DNA of 64,000 nt, from assembly GCA_026874595.1 (NCBI GenBank), contig CM049310.1, forward strand, positions 53,447,058 through 53,511,057. The letters run 5' to 3'. A program made the position numbers and the translations under genes. Under the pieces are notes generated by a model, which saw only the letters and a program-made list of their open reading frames with translations, ran no database searches and was not told where the DNA came from. Position 1 is the stretch's first letter. Every line of letters begins with the position of its first letter. The DNA is from Sipunculus nudus. Taxonomy: Eukaryota > Annelida > Sipuncula > Golfingiida > Sipunculidae. Shown here piece by piece: positions 56,465-63,594 of the stretch.

Positions 56465-57601
56465 ATGCCCCCAAACAAACGGACGAGCGAACGTTTGGCA
56501 CGCGCGTATTACGACGACAGGTCCCCGGTGGCGTACACGGGTTCGGCGAGGGATTTGAGCCTTTACACGGGGGTGGGGTTGAAAACGGTGAAGGAATGGT
56601 TGAGCGGGCAAGACCCGTACACCCTGCACCGCCGGGCCAGGCGCCGGTTCCCGCGTTCGGCCACTTTGGTGTCGGGGTTGGACGAGCAGTGGCAAGCCGA
56701 CCTGACGGACATGCAAGCCTTGGCCAGGCACAACAAAGGGTACCGGTACATCCTGACGGTGGTGGACGTCTTGTCACGGTACGCCTGGGCGTCCCCGGTG
56801 AAAACGAAAACAGGCGGGGAAGTCCGCGACGCCCTGGCGGCTATTTTCAAGCGGGGCCGTGTCCCGGAACGCCTGCAGACAGACGACGGGCGCGAATTTA
56901 AAAACCAGGCCGTCCAGAACCTGTTGGAAAAGGAGGGCGTGCGGTGGTTCAGTACCGGGAACCGGGAAATCAAAGCAGGGCTGGTGGAACGGTTCAACGG
57001 CACATTGAAAACCCAGCTGTACAAACGCATGGAAGCCAAAGGCACCCCCTCATGGGTGAACGGACTCCAGGCTGTGGTGGACGGTTACAACCGACGGCGG
57101 CATTCGGCGATCGGGGCCCGGCCCGCTGACGTCACCAGCAAAAACCAGTGGGAGATCTGGCGGCGTTTGTACGGCGACCCCGCCCGGCTGGGGGCTGCGC
57201 GCGGAAGACGCGTTGCCAAAGCTTTAAAAGTGGGGGACCAGGTGAGGTTGTCCCTCGTGAAAAAACACGCATTTGACCAACGCGGGTACCGCCCCCGTTG
57301 GTCGGAAGAACAGTTTAAAATCACCCGGGTCAACCAAGCCCCGGGCCGGGCCGGGGCGTCGCCAGTGACGATGTACGAAGTGGAAGATTTGGCCGGGGAA
57401 GCTATAAAAGGTAGGTTTTACCGGGAAGAAGTCCAGAAAGTCGCCAAAAAGACCGAGTACCGCGTGGAAAAAATCTTGCGCACGAAAAAAATCAAGGGCG
57501 TGTCGTATTCCCTGGTGAAATGGAAGGGTTACCCGGAAAAATTCAACTCGTGGGAACCCACCCGACAGATCAAAAAGGCACGCTTTGCAACAGGAGCCTG
57601 A
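56465..57601 (+). CDS. Retrovirus-like integrase with chromodomain
   Basis: A 378-aa integrase that would insert the element DNA into host chromosomes. The N-terminal part ends in a VKEWLSGQDPYTLHR block typical of Polinton integrases. The DDE catalytic core has WQADL (Asp near residue 79), LQTDDGREF (Asp near 140) and LVERFNG (Glu near 175), giving the expected DD35E spacing. The C-terminus is a chromodomain: YRVEKILRTKK, YSLVKWKGYP and NSWEP, from about residue 337 to 370, which can target integration to marked chromatin. No TATA box lies directly upstream, so it is probably translated from the preceding transcript. All catalytic residues are intact. Confidence 0.96.
   Translation: MPPNKRTSERLARAYYDDRSPVAYTGSARDLSLYTGVGLKTVKEWLSGQDPYTLHRRARRRFPRSATLVSGLDEQWQADLTDMQALARHNKGYRYILTVVDVLSRYAWASPVKTKTGGEVRDALAAIFKRGRVPERLQTDDGREFKNQAVQNLLEKEGVRWFSTGNREIKAGLVERFNGTLKTQLYKRMEAKGTPSWVNGLQAVVDGYNRRRHSAIGARPADVTSKNQWEIWRRLYGDPARLGAARGRRVAKALKVGDQVRLSLVKKHAFDQRGYRPRWSEEQFKITRVNQAPGRAGASPVTMYEVEDLAGEAIKGRFYREEVQKVAKKTEYRVEKILRTKKIKGVSYSLVKWKGYPEKFNSWEPTRQIKKARFATGA
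57403..57410 (+). promoter_or_regulatory. TATA box inside the integrase gene
   Basis: TATAAAAG. The first ATG downstream is at 57,520, which supports that start for the overlapping small gene, though the distance (about 118 bp) is longer than usual here. Confidence 0.55.
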
Positions 57602-57801
57602 TCCTGTTCACGGCCCAGGTGTTCATGGTGACGGCGGTGGTGCTGACATCCTTGACGGTCCTGGCCGGGGGGTTCGCCCCTGCAGAAGACCGGGCGTACT
57701 GGGCGACGGTGCTAGGCACGGGCATGGGGTACCTGATGCCCAACCCGAAACTCAAACGTATAAAAGGGGGGCTTCAACCAGGGGAACCCAGCCAGTATTG
57801 A
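57520..57801 (+). CDS. Small membrane protein overlapping integrase
   Basis: A 93-aa product whose first 27 codons overlap the chromodomain end of integrase in another frame. Residues of about 28-50 (LILFTAQVFMVTAVVLTSLTVLAGG) form a clear transmembrane segment. A second moderately hydrophobic stretch (WATVLGTGMGYLM) follows. An alternative start is the ATG at 57,625. A small membrane protein next to integrase could serve in virion or host membranes; its role is unknown. Confidence 0.6.
   Translation: MEGLPGKIQLVGTHPTDQKGTLCNRSLILFTAQVFMVTAVVLTSLTVLAGGFAPAEDRAYWATVLGTGMGYLMPNPKLKRIKGGLQPGEPSQY
57759..57765 (+). promoter_or_regulatory. TATA box inside the small membrane gene
   Basis: TATAAAA, 63 bp before the ATG at 57,822. 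Confidence 0.75.
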
Positions 57802-57821
57802 AAAACGCACGCGGGACAACG

Positions 57822-58223
57822 ATGGTGAGGATCGGGACGCGGTTCCACGACAAGAAAGGCCTCGGGGGCCACGGGATGAAAAGCCAGCACGTGGGGATCG
57901 GGCGGTTCGTGACGAGAGCGGAAGGGCAGCAGGGATGGGTGCCTCGCATCGCACCGGCCAACCCGAGCCCGCCCGTGGACATCCCAGCGCCAGTTACCGG
58001 GCCGGGAACGGCACCCCTCTCACAGGAACAGACCACTTTGAGGACGGTCCACAAGATGACCCCTATAGCCACAGCATCCAAAAAAGCAGTGGAAGCCGGG
58101 CCCCCTGTCGCTTCACGGAAACGCAGTTACAGCACCCGTGCCCGGCAGGGGGTATCCCCCCACCGCCCATTCAAACGGCCCCGCCGGCGCGCCCGGGTGA
58201 AAACCGTGACCTTGCCGTTTTAG
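57822..58223 (+). CDS. Basic pX/core-like protein with adenain-type site
   Basis: A 133-aa protein. Near the N-terminus, LGGH-G at residues 14-18 fits the consensus (M/I/L)-x-G-x-G of adenovirus-type proteases. The middle is Pro-rich and probably disordered. The C-terminus is Arg-rich (RPFKRPRRRARVKTV) and ends in a hydrophobic LPF. Size, charge and the cleavage-like site recall the small core or cement proteins of adenovirus-like virions. This is an inference; sequence identity to a named family was not established. It has its own TATA box. Confidence 0.75.
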   Translation: MVRIGTRFHDKKGLGGHGMKSQHVGIGRFVTRAEGQQGWVPRIAPANPSPPVDIPAPVTGPGTAPLSQEQTTLRTVHKMTPIATASKKAVEAGPPVASRKRSYSTRARQGVSPHRPFKRPRRRARVKTVTLPF

Positions 58224-58241
58224 AGGACCCCGGCAGAAAAG

Positions 58242-58249
58242 TATAAATA
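58242..58249 (+). promoter_or_regulatory. TATA box very close to its start codon
   Basis: TATAAATA only 36 bp before the ATG at 58,278, which leaves a leader of a few bases if initiation occurs about 30 bp downstream. That may favour use of the next ATG at 58,303. Confidence 0.75.
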
Positions 58250-58277
58250 GGGCCGCCGACCGCCACACCCCGTTTAC

Positions 58278-59816
58278 ATGGCGAAAAACTCCAGAGAGAA
58301 CGATGGCCAAAAGAAGAAAAAGCCGCGCGGGAGGCCCCCGAACATCCCGACGGGTAAAACACCGCCGCGGACGAAAAGGGGCCGCCCGAGGAAAGGGTCG
58401 CCGCCGCGCGTCGGCCGCAAGAAAAGGTACCGGGCCCGCCCTGATAACCCTTACCTCACTGAAGCGAAGAAGGCGGCGGCGGGCGGGTGCTGCGAACTGG
58501 GCTTGGAAAAAGCCTTGGTGAACCGGAGACGGAAGAAGACACCCCCGAAAAAAAGCTCTCCCCCACCCTCTTCCGTAGAGAGCGTCCCTTCAGTCCCGTC
58601 CCAACCCGTGTCACCCGCGGCCACCAGCACACCGGCGAAAGCGCGGCAGACCAAACCTCCGGGCGCCGCCCCTGGGACCACCACCATTTCCCAGGCGGAC
58701 CTCATGGCCATGGGGTTTTCGGAAGCCCCGGCGATTACCGCCACCCCACCGAAACCTCCTCTGCGGTTCAAACTGAGACCGGTCGAAAACGGGTACGAGA
58801 TAACCGGGGTGGACACGCCGTCCACCACCCCTGCCAAGAAAGACGCCGGCGGAGGGGACCACACGACCGAAAGCCCGTTCCTCACCCCGCGGTCTTCCGG
58901 CACCCTCTTCCCTGACCGCAAGAGCACGTTCAGCGTGCCGTCGACGCCGGGAACGACCGAAAGCCCGTTCCCCACCCCGCATTCTTCCAACACCCTCTTC
59001 CCTGACCTTAGCAACACGTTCAGCACACCGTCGACGACGGGAAAACCTAAAGTCCGATGGAGCCCTGACACCCCCGCGAAAAACCAAGTCCGCCGCCGGG
59101 TGCTGGACGGGTCGGACGAACCCCACCCCACCGCGGACGCCCCTTACCTCGTGCAATCCACGGAAGGTGCGGCAAGGGGCGTGGTGGCAGGGGCCACCGC
59201 AGACACACCGGCGTCGATGCAAGGGACATACCCCGCGCGGCCGGACGACGCGGTCCCGCCCCCGGACCCCGACCCCGACCCGGACCCGGACTCCTTGGTA
59301 GCCCAGAACGAGAACAAAGGCATGTACTTGCGGTACCAGAAAGAAATCGTGTACATGGCGACCTTGCAAGACCGGACCCCGATCTTGAGGAACATTTACG
59401 AAAAATGCGATAAGAACCTGATCACGTTGACGGCGCTGGCCATGCAAGTGCTCGCCGAAAGCGTGTGGTGCAGCGTCACCGAGGCCAAAGGTGTGGACCC
59501 TGCGACCGTCTGCGCGCCGGATGACCCCGTGTTTTTCAGGGCGGCCCGGGGCGTGGGGACGTTTTTGAAGAAATCCATGGGGATGGGAGTGAGGGAGTTC
59601 GAGCTGTTCCTCACGGAAATCTGGTCGCACCTTGAAAACCCCTCGTCCGAATTCAGGTTGGCGAATGCGGTGGTGTTGGGCGGTGGGACCAAAGAAGAAT
59701 TCTTCCGGGCCGTCCTGCGTTCGGTGGAAGACCCTCTGTTGAATTGGATCGTCTGGGCCTTGAACTACTTGGACGACGTGTACCGTTTCGATGTCCTGGC
59801 GCGGCCCGCCGGGTGA
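58278..59816 (+). CDS. AT-hook protein with repeated SPF motif, function unknown
   Basis: A 512-aa protein. The first 45 residues contain two AT-hook-like cores (KPRGRPPN and KRGRPRKG), motifs that bind the minor groove of AT-rich DNA. A long Ser/Pro/Thr-rich disordered region follows. Within it a unit of about 30 residues is repeated: TTESPFLTPRSSGTLFPD and TTESPFPTPHSSNTLFPD, each followed by a TFS-PST segment. A PDPDPDPDPD stretch precedes a folded, mainly helical C-terminal domain (from about residue 345) rich in Leu, Phe and Trp; I do not recognise it. The ATG has a weak -3 base and a very short leader. It could bring element or host chromatin together with another protein; this is only an inference. 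Confidence 0.85.
   Translation: MAKNSRENDGQKKKKPRGRPPNIPTGKTPPRTKRGRPRKGSPPRVGRKKRYRARPDNPYLTEAKKAAAGGCCELGLEKALVNRRRKKTPPKKSSPPPSSVESVPSVPSQPVSPAATSTPAKARQTKPPGAAPGTTTISQADLMAMGFSEAPAITATPPKPPLRFKLRPVENGYEITGVDTPSTTPAKKDAGGGDHTTESPFLTPRSSGTLFPDRKSTFSVPSTPGTTESPFPTPHSSNTLFPDLSNTFSTPSTTGKPKVRWSPDTPAKNQVRRRVLDGSDEPHPTADAPYLVQSTEGAARGVVAGATADTPASMQGTYPARPDDAVPPPDPDPDPDPDSLVAQNENKGMYLRYQKEIVYMATLQDRTPILRNIYEKCDKNLITLTALAMQVLAESVWCSVTEAKGVDPATVCAPDDPVFFRAARGVGTFLKKSMGMGVREFELFLTEIWSHLENPSSEFRLANAVVLGGGTKEEFFRAVLRSVEDPLLNWIVWALNYLDDVYRFDVLARPAG
58303..58521 (+). CDS. Overlapping Arg/Lys-rich frame (possible second product)
   Basis: In the +1 frame inside the AT-hook gene, the second ATG of the transcript has a strong context (A at -3, G at +4) and opens a 72-codon frame. 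The product would be extremely basic (starts MAKRRKSRAGG; contains LKRRRRRRAG), like protamine or a viral core peptide. GC-rich coding for Lys/Arg/Pro in one frame often gives Arg-rich shadows, so it may be meaningless. Confidence 0.25.
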   Translation: MAKRRKSRAGGPRTSRRVKHRRGRKGAARGKGRRRASAARKGTGPALITLTSLKRRRRRRAGAANWAWKKPW

Positions 59817-59822
59817 AAAAAG

Positions 59823-59830
59823 TATAAATA
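59823..59830 (+). promoter_or_regulatory. TATA box of the major capsid gene
   Basis: TATAAATA, 75 bp before the ATG at 59,898. A (CA)n leader precedes the start, as for the gene at 55,866. Confidence 0.8.
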
Positions 59831-59897
59831 GCACCGGAACTGGCAAAACGCGCAAACACACACACACACGTGTGAAGCCGCCAACGCCGCCGCCACC

Positions 59898-61352
59898 ATG
59901 AGCGACCGCGCACCTGACCTGGCCCGGAAGATCAACCTGTTCACCGGGAACACGAAGCAAGACTCCATTACGGACGGGCGATGGGAAAAATTCGACCCTA
60001 TTTCCACGGCTCCCCTGGCCAGCGGGGGGCCCCTGCAATTTAAAATTTCAGGCCGGTCCCAAGAGTACATCGATTTCCAAAACACGTTCATGTGCATGAC
60101 GTTGTACATCTGCACCGATAAAAACAAACCGTGCCAGAAAATCAGCGACGATTTCATCGCGCCCATCAACAACATCGTCCACTCCATGTGGCGCCAGGTC
60201 AACCTGAAACTGAACATGACGGAAGTGTGCACCCAGGACCATTTGTACCCCTTCCGGGCTTACATGGAGAACCAGTTGGGTTTTGACCAGAAGTACAAGG
60301 ACGAGATCCTGTACGCTGAGACCGGGTGGGCCAACGACACCCCCGGCCAGTTCGACGCGGTGCCTGAGGCCATGACGGCCAACACCGATTACACCACGGA
60401 GAGCAGCGGTGAACACAAAGTCAAAGACGACAAGAACACGGGACTCACCCTGGAAAGCGTCCTGGACTCAAAAATGAAGAACAAAGGGGCTTTGAAACGG
60501 TTCCTGATGTTTTTCCCGGGAGGTAGCAAATACTCCAAACCCATCGAGTTCATCACCCCTTTGCACCTGGACATCTGTAACCAGGAGAGGTACCTCATCA
60601 ACGGGGTGGACGTCGAGTTCTCGTTCGAATTCATGAACCACAAGGAATTCCCTATTTTGCAGATCGGGGGTAAAGACAACCAACTGAAAATCGAAAACAT
60701 GTACTTGATGGTGAGGAAAGTAATGCCCACCCCCGCCCTGCGCACGCGCAACGAGACCAGCCTCAGCCAAGGCATCCCCGTGCGTTTCCCGCTACGCCAC
60801 GTGGAAATGCGCACTGCCCCGCTGAACCCCAAGACCAATTTCGCCAATTTCGACAACCTGATCATGGGCACCCTCCCACGGCGCATGGTGTTCGGGTTCG
60901 TGAAATCCACGGCCGTGGCCGGGAAAGAAACGGAGAACCCGCTCAATTTTGTCCCCCTGGGCCTGGAACAGATGGAAGTGTACTACGCGGGGCGGATGCG
61001 CACGGAATGGCCCTACCGACCTAATTGGAAAAGCAACTGGAAACACGCTTACCTGAACCTGCTGCGGTCCATCGGGTTGCACCGTGGGGATTCGGGCATC
61101 GGCCTCACGTACGAAGATTACCCTAAGGGGAACTGCCTCCACGCCATGGATTTCACCCCGGCCTTGGCGTCCGACGAGATGTACCAGAACCCGAAGCAAG
61201 ACGGCACCCTCCGGATCCAGTTCCGTTTCGACGAGGACGACGAGGGCTCCCTGGCCAAATTGAATGACCAGTACACGATGGTGGCGTATTTCGAGTACGA
61301 CGGGGAAATCAGCATCGGGCCCGACAGGAACGTCCTGAAAAATTTCGTGTGA
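59898..61352 (+). CDS. Double jelly-roll major capsid protein (hexon-like)
   Basis: A 484-aa major capsid protein that would build the icosahedral shell. The ATG has an ideal context (GCCGCCACCATGA). Family landmarks are visible in order: FKISGRSQEYIDFQNT near residue 50, PINNIVHSMWRQVNLKLN near 95 and YPFRAYMENQL near 117 in the first jelly roll. LHLDICNQERYLINGVDVEF near 230, TLPRRMVFGFV near 328 and the YFEYDGEI end follow in the second. The length matches Polinton and adintovirus capsid proteins. The frame is intact, so the element may still have been virus-like recently. It has its own TATA box. Confidence 0.95.
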   Translation: MSDRAPDLARKINLFTGNTKQDSITDGRWEKFDPISTAPLASGGPLQFKISGRSQEYIDFQNTFMCMTLYICTDKNKPCQKISDDFIAPINNIVHSMWRQVNLKLNMTEVCTQDHLYPFRAYMENQLGFDQKYKDEILYAETGWANDTPGQFDAVPEAMTANTDYTTESSGEHKVKDDKNTGLTLESVLDSKMKNKGALKRFLMFFPGGSKYSKPIEFITPLHLDICNQERYLINGVDVEFSFEFMNHKEFPILQIGGKDNQLKIENMYLMVRKVMPTPALRTRNETSLSQGIPVRFPLRHVEMRTAPLNPKTNFANFDNLIMGTLPRRMVFGFVKSTAVAGKETENPLNFVPLGLEQMEVYYAGRMRTEWPYRPNWKSNWKHAYLNLLRSIGLHRGDSGIGLTYEDYPKGNCLHAMDFTPALASDEMYQNPKQDGTLRIQFRFDEDDEGSLAKLNDQYTMVAYFEYDGEISIGPDRNVLKNFV

Positions 61353-61675
61353 GTGTCAGCCAATCCCCGGCCAGGAAGACCCAACCAATGAGAAGGGAGG
61401 TGGGGCTAGACACGCAGTGAAGGACCGCCCCCTCCCTGTGCCCCACCGGCCAATAGGATTCGTCGAGGCCCCGCCGGCCAATCGGGATTGGTTCATCCCG
61501 CCGACCAATAAGACACGGGGAGCGACGGGATGAACCAATAGGAGACGGGGGAACGGGATGAGCCAATAAAAGACCGGCTTCACCGCCAGCCAATGAGCGG
61601 AGGCTGTCTGAGCACTTTGAGGGTATAAAACACCCTTCGGCCTGAGAGTTTACACACGTCCGCCGCACTTCCAGG
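61353..61675 (+). promoter_or_regulatory. Promoter with eight forward and one reverse CCAAT boxes
   Basis: CCAAT lies at 61,360, 61,385, 61,450, 61,478, 61,505, 61,535, 61,563 and 61,590; one inverted copy (ATTGG) is at 61,487. From 61,450 on, steps are 28, 27, 30, 28 and 27 bp. TATAAAA at 61,624-61,630 is 52 bp before the ATG at 61,676. The box at 61,563 overlaps AATAAA (61,565-61,570), which may end the capsid gene transcript. CCAAT arrays bind NF-Y in animals. Confidence 0.8.
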
Positions 61676-62440
61676 ATGAAACGCGGGTTTGGTATCGCAC
61701 TGCAGCACCAGCAGCCCGGAGCCAAGAAACCCAAGGGCAAGAATTACGCCTCCGCCATGCAGCGGCCCTTGCCCAAGACCGATAAAGAAAACGCGCCGCA
61801 CTCGCACCGCGTTCAACCCTCGGCAGCGCCGGCAGTGTCGGACCGGTGTCCCGTCAAAAACAAAGTAGACTTGGGTTTTGGGTATTTCCTCACCAAAGTC
61901 CCTGCCGCAGCAGAAGAGGAACAGCCCCGTGCCATGATCGGTTTGTGGCGGGACGGCGTCCCTGAGAAGAAACGCCTGCTCAATTTGGCCTGTCTGAAAG
62001 AACTGGTGAAACACAAAGAATTCCTGAGTCGGGAAGTGAAGAAAGTGACGAACCAGGTCGCCAACGGGGGGTTCGAGTACGTCCTGGGGACCAGCCTGAA
62101 CGGAAGAGACGTGCTGAAAGTGACCGTCGACCCGGCGTTCCATTACTGCGTGCAAATCCGGGACTGGTACATCGGCAAAGACGACAAGCTGTGGCCCAGC
62201 AAGTCCGGCTTGGCCCTCCCCGAAGCTGTCTGGGACGAGCTGGTGACCAAAACAGACGATATTCTAGAGCTGTTCCCCCAACTGCCTTGCACAGAACACC
62301 ACCAAAATTACCTGGAAACCGAAACGTGCTCGGGGTTCCATTTCTACCACGCCGCAGACGAAGAACCGTATTCCCGGCTGCCGGACCCCTCAGACGATGA
62401 CGAGACGTGCGACGCCGAAGCTTCCCAGTTTATCCTGTAG
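61676..62440 (+). CDS. Protein with PC4/SUB1-like domain
   Basis: A 254-aa protein. Residues of about 140-205 resemble the PC4 (SUB1/p15) single-stranded-DNA-binding domain of the transcription coactivator: LKVTVDPAFHYCVQIRDWYI followed by DDKLWPSKSGLALPEAVWDEL, matching the family pattern of beta strands, an IR-x-(W/Y) step, K-P-x-(K/R)-x-G-(I/L)-x-L and a final helix. The N-terminal 60 residues are basic and disordered. An intermediate region (FGYFLTKVP, IGLWRDGVPEKK) may be a second related fold. The C-terminus is acidic with a DPSDDDETCDAE stretch. PC4 family proteins bind ssDNA and modulate RNA polymerase II; here the protein could help transcription or replication of the element. Its promoter is the CCAAT array, unlike most genes here. 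Confidence 0.75.
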   Translation: MKRGFGIALQHQQPGAKKPKGKNYASAMQRPLPKTDKENAPHSHRVQPSAAPAVSDRCPVKNKVDLGFGYFLTKVPAAAEEEQPRAMIGLWRDGVPEKKRLLNLACLKELVKHKEFLSREVKKVTNQVANGGFEYVLGTSLNGRDVLKVTVDPAFHYCVQIRDWYIGKDDKLWPSKSGLALPEAVWDELVTKTDDILELFPQLPCTEHHQNYLETETCSGFHFYHAADEEPYSRLPDPSDDDETCDAEASQFIL

Positions 62441-62478
62441 ATATGTTTTAAACACGTTCGATTTTGTGTCTTGGTTGA

Positions 62479-62484
62479 AATAAA
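62479..62484 (+). terminator. Poly(A) signal of the PC4-like gene
   Basis: AATAAA, about 39 bp after the stop codon at 62,440. Confidence 0.7.
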
Positions 62485-62538
62485 AGTTGTGTTTGATGCC
62501 GGTCTTGTTGGTCGATCACGTGACTGTGTGTGCCTGTG

Positions 62539-62546
62539 TATATAAG
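62539..62546 (+). promoter_or_regulatory. TATA box with nearby E-box
   Basis: TATATAAG, 44 bp before the ATG at 62,583. A CACGTG E-box lies at about 62,517-62,522. Confidence 0.7.
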
Positions 62547-62582
62547 AGGGTGTGTGTGTGCGTGTATCGCCCCAAACCCACC

Positions 62583-63017
62583 ATGCAGCGCACGAAGGAT
62601 TTTTACATGCGCTTGAACCTGGAGGTCGAAACCCCTTCCCCGGCTTCTTACAAAATCCGGATCGAGCCCCCGTTCCAACTCTCCCCAGGGAAATGGCAGG
62701 TGGGCCTGGTGAAGATAGGTTTCCCGAAAATGTGTTTCAAAGGGAAGACACAACGACTTTTCGAAGTGCACGCCGATTTCATCGAAGCCGACACGTTGAC
62801 GCAAGAAGGGGAAAGCGACAGGCGTATCTTGGCCGCGGTGCCCGTAACGAACCAGAAACTGCAAACCCACCTGCCCCCGCGAGTGGACTACCACAAGTGT
62901 GAACCGGGCGCCATCTTTTCGGTCTTGGCTATGGAATTCAAACTGCCTTCGGGGGACCTAGTGCAATGCACTGAAAAAAGCGACATGTACATCCTCCTGC
63001 ATTTTAAAAAAGGGTGA
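62583..63017 (+). CDS. Short relative of the candidate minor capsid protein
   Basis: A 144-aa protein from the ATG at 62,583 (earlier in-frame codons precede the TATA box). The N-terminus (PPFQLSPGKWQVGLVKIGFP) and the C-terminus (MEFKLPSGDLVQCTEKSD, then ILLHF) carry the same ends as the 391-aa protein at 54,628, with the middle missing. It may be a compact paralogue forming a single beta-sandwich or jelly-roll-like fold. Function is inferred as structural. The next frame starts about 40 bp downstream. Confidence 0.7.
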   Translation: MQRTKDFYMRLNLEVETPSPASYKIRIEPPFQLSPGKWQVGLVKIGFPKMCFKGKTQRLFEVHADFIEADTLTQEGESDRRILAAVPVTNQKLQTHLPPRVDYHKCEPGAIFSVLAMEFKLPSGDLVQCTEKSDMYILLHFKKG

Positions 63018-63055
63018 ACGCAGGACGACGGACGCAGTTCGGCAGTGACCATCCG

Positions 63056-63213
63056 ATGGATAAAGAGGTTTTGCAGCACCTGCACCTGGAACAACTCCGG
63101 CTGGAAAACGCCGGCTGAAACTCCAACTGGAAATCCTGAAAGCCAAAGCACAGATCAAACACTTGGAAAAAGTCAAGCGGCTCACCTCCCGCCTGAAAAA
63201 AGTGAACGTGTGA
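63056..63213 (+). pseudogene. Coiled-coil mini-gene with a frame break
   Basis: An ATG at 63,056 opens a 20-codon Leu-rich frame that stops at 63,116. The adjacent frame from about 63,115 to 63,213 continues with the same heptad-like spacing of Leu, Ile and Val among Lys and Glu (LEILKAKAQIKHLEKVKRL). Together they suggest a short leucine-zipper-type protein interrupted by a one-base frame change near 63,110. Its final TGA overlaps the next ATG (TGATG). Confidence 0.45.
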
Positions 63214-63536
63214 TGCCCGGTTACGGGACTGTGCTGTGCCCCCGGCCGCATAACATGTGGTTCGTGGCGTTCCTGTATTTCTACCCGCCGGTGTGCACGG
63301 TGCGGCGGTTCGGCTACGAAAGGACGAAACAAGAAGTGTGGAAGTCGGACAACCACCGCACCCTGCAGGAAGCTTACGTCTGCGCCGTGGAAAAATACAG
63401 CAGCATGAACACCCTGGACGGCCACAAAGTGGAAATATGGGCCACGCCGGTCGACCCCGACGCCCCCGCTGCCGAGAAAGTGTTCGATTCCAAGTACGGT
63501 TTCGTGACCTCCGCTTTCCCTGAATGTGTTCAATAA
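63213..63536 (+). CDS. 107-aa orphan protein
   Basis: The ATG at 63,213 overlaps the stop of the coiled-coil mini-gene (TGATG), which supports this start over a longer frame. The product has a hydrophobic aromatic N-terminal part (MWFVAFLYFYPPVCTV) and a mixed remainder with VEIWATPVDPDAP. I recognise no family. The stop codon overlaps AATAAA (63,532-63,537). Confidence 0.65.
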   Translation: MPGYGTVLCPRPHNMWFVAFLYFYPPVCTVRRFGYERTKQEVWKSDNHRTLQEAYVCAVEKYSSMNTLDGHKVEIWATPVDPDAPAAEKVFDSKYGFVTSAFPECVQ

Positions 63537-63537
63537 A
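63532..63537 (+). terminator. Poly(A) signal overlapping the stop codon
   Basis: CAATAAAAG: TAA is both the stop and part of AATAAA, as at the PolB 3' end. Confidence 0.7.
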
Positions 63538-63594
63538 AGGACTGTGTAGAAGCACTGTGTTGTCCTTTTGTTTCATGTGGGGTGTGTGTGCTCC

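Noticed and set aside
58611-60038. 475-codon minus-strand frame opposite the AT-hook and capsid genes
   Set aside because: Antisense shadow of GC-rich genes; it runs across two real genes and their promoter, and its composition is that of a complementary frame.
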